Positions 62,701 through 64,000 of a stretch of 64,000 bases of DNA are shown here, in pieces. The notes beneath the pieces are model-generated. The model saw only the letters and a program-made list of their open reading frames with translations. It had not been told where the DNA came from and searched no databases. Numbering within the stretch: the first letter of the stretch is position 1; each line of letters opens with the position of its first letter. The stretch is from Westiellopsis prolifica IICB1 (GTDB lineage: Bacteria > Cyanobacteriota > Cyanobacteriia > Cyanobacteriales > Nostocaceae). Location of the stretch: contig NZ_NAPS01000005.1 in NCBI RefSeq assembly GCF_004323185.1, positions 17,791 through 81,790 of the forward strand, given 5' to 3'. The position numbers and the translations under genes were made by a program.

Positions 62701-64000
62701 GCATTTACGATAATTTTTTTGAGTTAGGTGGGCATTCACTATTAGCAATTCAGGTTATTTCCCGATTAAATAAAGCTTTTAAAATTGAACTGCCTATACG
62801 TAGTTTATTTGATGCACCTACTGTTGCAGAATTAGTAGAGATAATTGCCCAAACTAGTACCACACAAACACAGATTATTCCTCACACAACAAGAAGTGAG
62901 CCTTGTCAGCTTTCCTTTGCTCAACAGCGATTATGGTTTCTCAAGCAATTAGAATCAGATGTTTTTGCTTACAATATCTCCACAGCTGTCCGCCTGCAAG
63001 GGCAACTCAATCAAACCGCACTGCATCAGAGTTTTAATGAAATTGTCAGTCGCCACGAAGCTTTAAGAACAAGTTTTACCGTTATTAATGACCAACCTGT
63101 TCAAGTCATAGCTTCTAATTTAACTTTAAATTTGCCTGTGGTAGACCTACGGCATCTCTCCAAAATTGAACAGGAAGCAGAGGTTCAACGTTTGGCAATA
63201 TCTGAAGCACAACACTCTTTTAATTTAGCTGTAGTGCCATTGTTACGAGTTACATTAATATGTTTGAGCGATGTAGATCGTGTCTTGCTATTCACGGTAC
63301 ATCATATAGTTTTTGATGGCTGGTCGATAGAAATATTTTTGCGTGAAGTAACTAGTCTTTATCAAGCTTTCTGTGCTGGTAAACCTTCCCCTCTTCCCGA
63401 ACTACCAATTCAATATGCTGACTTTGCTATTTGGCAAAGACAATGGCTTCAAGGCGAGACACTCAAATCTCAATTAACTTATTGGCAGCAGCAATTAGCC
63501 CAAATTTCTTTATTAGAGTTGCCTACAGATAATCCCCGCCCGCCAATTCAAAGCTTTCGCGGTGCATCAGAGCCTTTTTTCTTGCCTGCAAATTTGACTG
63601 AGGCACTTAAAACACTGAGCAATCGGGAAGGGGTTACTCTGTTTATGACTTTGCTTGCTGCCTTCAAGACATTGCTTTACCGCTACAGTGGACAGAATGA
63701 TGTTGTAGTCGGTTCACCTATTGCTAATCGCGATCGCACTGAGTTAGAAGGGCTAATTGGCTTTTTTGTCAATACTTTAGTCTTACGTACTGATTTGAGT
63801 GGCAATCCTACCTTTCGAGAATTGTTGCATAGAGTCCGAAAAGTAACATTAGACGGTTATGCTCACCAAGACTTACCCTTTGAATATTTAGTAGAAAAAC
63901 TTCAGCCAGAACGAAACTTAAGCCACAACCCGATATTTCAGATTATGTTTGCCCTTGGGAATAACCCAATGGTAGACTTCAAACTCCCTGGTTTAAATGC
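59742..64000 (+). CDS. NRPS: degenerate C-A(Ser-like)-PCP-C, partial at right edge
   Basis: At least 1419 codons, running off the window. C0 (about 5-430) lacks the HHxxxDG motif: at 136-142 it reads PSLCADS, keeping the Asp but no His. A3 (about 453-945) gives D-I-W-H-F-S-L-I-E by eye, close to the serine code (D-V-W-H-F-S-L-I-D). The PCP has Ser999 in FFELGGHSLLAIQ. The next C domain (from about 1055) has a normal HHIVFDGWS motif and is cut at the window end. The gene continues the peptide chain begun at 47215; no thioesterase is visible yet. Confidence 0.9.
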   Translation, partial: MIEGFELSPQQKNIWLLQQDSSVYRTQMSVLIDGKLNVEALQKAFQELVNRHEILRTTFPILPDMEFPVQVISNTILLNWQELDWSYLDAEEQESQVTGFLTTDNQCKFNYAVSSLFHVILIKILEQKYILIVTLPSLCADSITLDNLLHELTVLYSNKYNCLNNFPLQYVHFSAWRNELLTDEELELGRDYWHNKQISDFLNLQLPFEKDNFKDKEFEPEVLSVKLADDLVNQVEEFIQRYQISKSAFFLTAWKILLWHLTDQSDIVIGTNYNGRSYPELETTFGLLAQYLPIHSHLEAEDICTQLLQQVDAAICEAYSWQEYFAWDQIIRTTDNYNTLPPHLYCFDFQDYQQEYLADGVSFSVKQKYVCLSPFKIKLNCIDRKDSIDIEFNFNSNLFSLEAIKKLLKQFQTLIESILNEEKATINNLRIIDKSEQEKVLFTWNNTHRDYQAFQCLHQIFETQVEQTPDAVAVVFLDQKITYRELNQRANQLAHYLQKFGVAPEVLVGICMQRSIDLIIGLLAIFKAGGAYIPLDPSYPQERLGFMLADTQAPVLLTQQPLLDLLPKNDAQIICIDRDWEQIVQETLENPVNNNLTPDNLAYVIYTSGSTGKPKGVMNIHKGVNNRLLWMQETFQFTTADRFLQKTPLSFDISIWEIFSPFLAGASLVLAKPNGHQDSNYLVQLIAQQQITTVHFVPSMLAVFLNEAELEKCQNLKRVFCSGEALSFDLQESFFARLDVELHNLYGPTEASIEVTWWHCQRDSDRNIVPIGRPISNMQTYILDKYLRPVPIGVPGELHIAGVGVARGYLHRPDLTAQKFIFNPFTSEDNKLYKTGDLARYLPDGNIEYLGRIDDQVKIRGFRIELGEIEAVLHQHSSVSTAIVQAQNQVDEKRLVAYIVPHPQSTPKTSELRYFLEQKLPKYMVPAEFIFLKVLPLLSNGKIDRQALLNVEQLQLEPENYFVAPQTATQQIVADIWQQVLNLEKVGIYDNFFELGGHSLLAIQVISRLNKAFKIELPIRSLFDAPTVAELVEIIAQTSTTQTQIIPHTTRSEPCQLSFAQQRLWFLKQLESDVFAYNISTAVRLQGQLNQTALHQSFNEIVSRHEALRTSFTVINDQPVQVIASNLTLNLPVVDLRHLSKIEQEAEVQRLAISEAQHSFNLAVVPLLRVTLICLSDVDRVLLFTVHHIVFDGWSIEIFLREVTSLYQAFCAGKPSPLPELPIQYADFAIWQRQWLQGETLKSQLTYWQQQLAQISLLELPTDNPRPPIQSFRGASEPFFLPANLTEALKTLSNREGVTLFMTLLAAFKTLLYRYSGQNDVVVGSPIANRDRTELEGLIGFFVNTLVLRTDLSGNPTFRELLHRVRKVTLDGYAHQDLPFEYLVEKLQPERNLSHNPIFQIMFALGNNPMVDFKLPGLN

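Noticed and set aside
47215-64000. Assignment to hassallidin, puwainaphycin or laxaphycin clusters
   Set aside because: The FAAL-C-A-PCP-C-A layout, Thr-first code and split carrier do not match what I know of those clusters; no PKS or aminotransferase is present.

Overview
The window looks like chromosomal DNA of a filamentous, Nostocales-type cyanobacterium. GCGATCGC (HIP1-type) palindromes are scattered throughout, there is a photosystem II psbA gene and a chlorophyll/heme/bilin gene set, pentapeptide-repeat proteins are common, and heptanucleotide repeats and small dispersed repeats of the Nostoc kind occur. I see no tRNA, rRNA or CRISPR array.

Layout. (1) 1-3640: the end of an IS630-type transposase sits inside the N-terminus of a STAND-type NTPase gene. 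Next to it are a CHAT protease and a pentapeptide-repeat membrane protein. All three neighbours carry the same short YNExIxGxYxxG motif, which suggests one conflict (defence or cell-death) system, now partly destroyed. (2) 4050-9900: small, mostly unrecognised accessory genes (a ribbon-helix-helix protein, a membrane or secreted protein with a small partner, zinc-ribbon proteins, a GIY-YIG-like protein, an RMD1/DUF155 protein) and gene fragments. (3) 10351-14268: an XRE regulator, a HerA-like ATPase and a NurA-like nuclease; the nuclease is cut by a near-perfect 103-bp palindrome that also ends the facing gene. (4) 14526-20500: housekeeping-like genes (CoA-binding, TerB-like, dienelactone hydrolase), a secreted peritrophin-type chitin-binding protein, and a decayed replication pair (winged-helix gene with an in-frame TGA inside tandem repeats, then a truncated dnaB). 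(5) 20649-21281: gene fragment plus a second IS630 relic.

(6) 21313-29775: a compact low-oxygen photosynthesis and tetrapyrrole island. It holds an ArsR-type regulator, a D1' psbA (A80, L158, A286), a nitronate-monooxygenase-like flavoprotein, a pentapeptide protein, an acsF-type cyclase, and a hemF-heme oxygenase-hemN operon. ArsR-like AT-rich operators lie upstream of the regulator and in both divergent promoter regions, so one regulator probably controls the island. Fragments of a fatty-acid desaturase and of a WD40 protein follow.

(7) 30320-64000: an uptake and natural-product region. It contains a complete Dpp/Nik-type ABC importer, a GMC oxidoreductase, a three-domain protein (glycosyltransferase 2, methyltransferase, NodB-like deacetylase), a GT1 glycosyltransferase and a broken second one. 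A TonB-dependent receptor with a good Fur box upstream is divergent from a lipopeptide NRPS: FAAL-ACP-C-A(Thr)-PCP-C-A, then separate PCP and C proteins, an asparagine-synthetase-like protein and a further NRPS running off the right edge. My best reading is a fatty-acylated peptide made by split NRPS modules, possibly an iron-regulated metallophore taken up by the receptor and perhaps the ABC importer; the product is unknown and the cluster continues outside the window.
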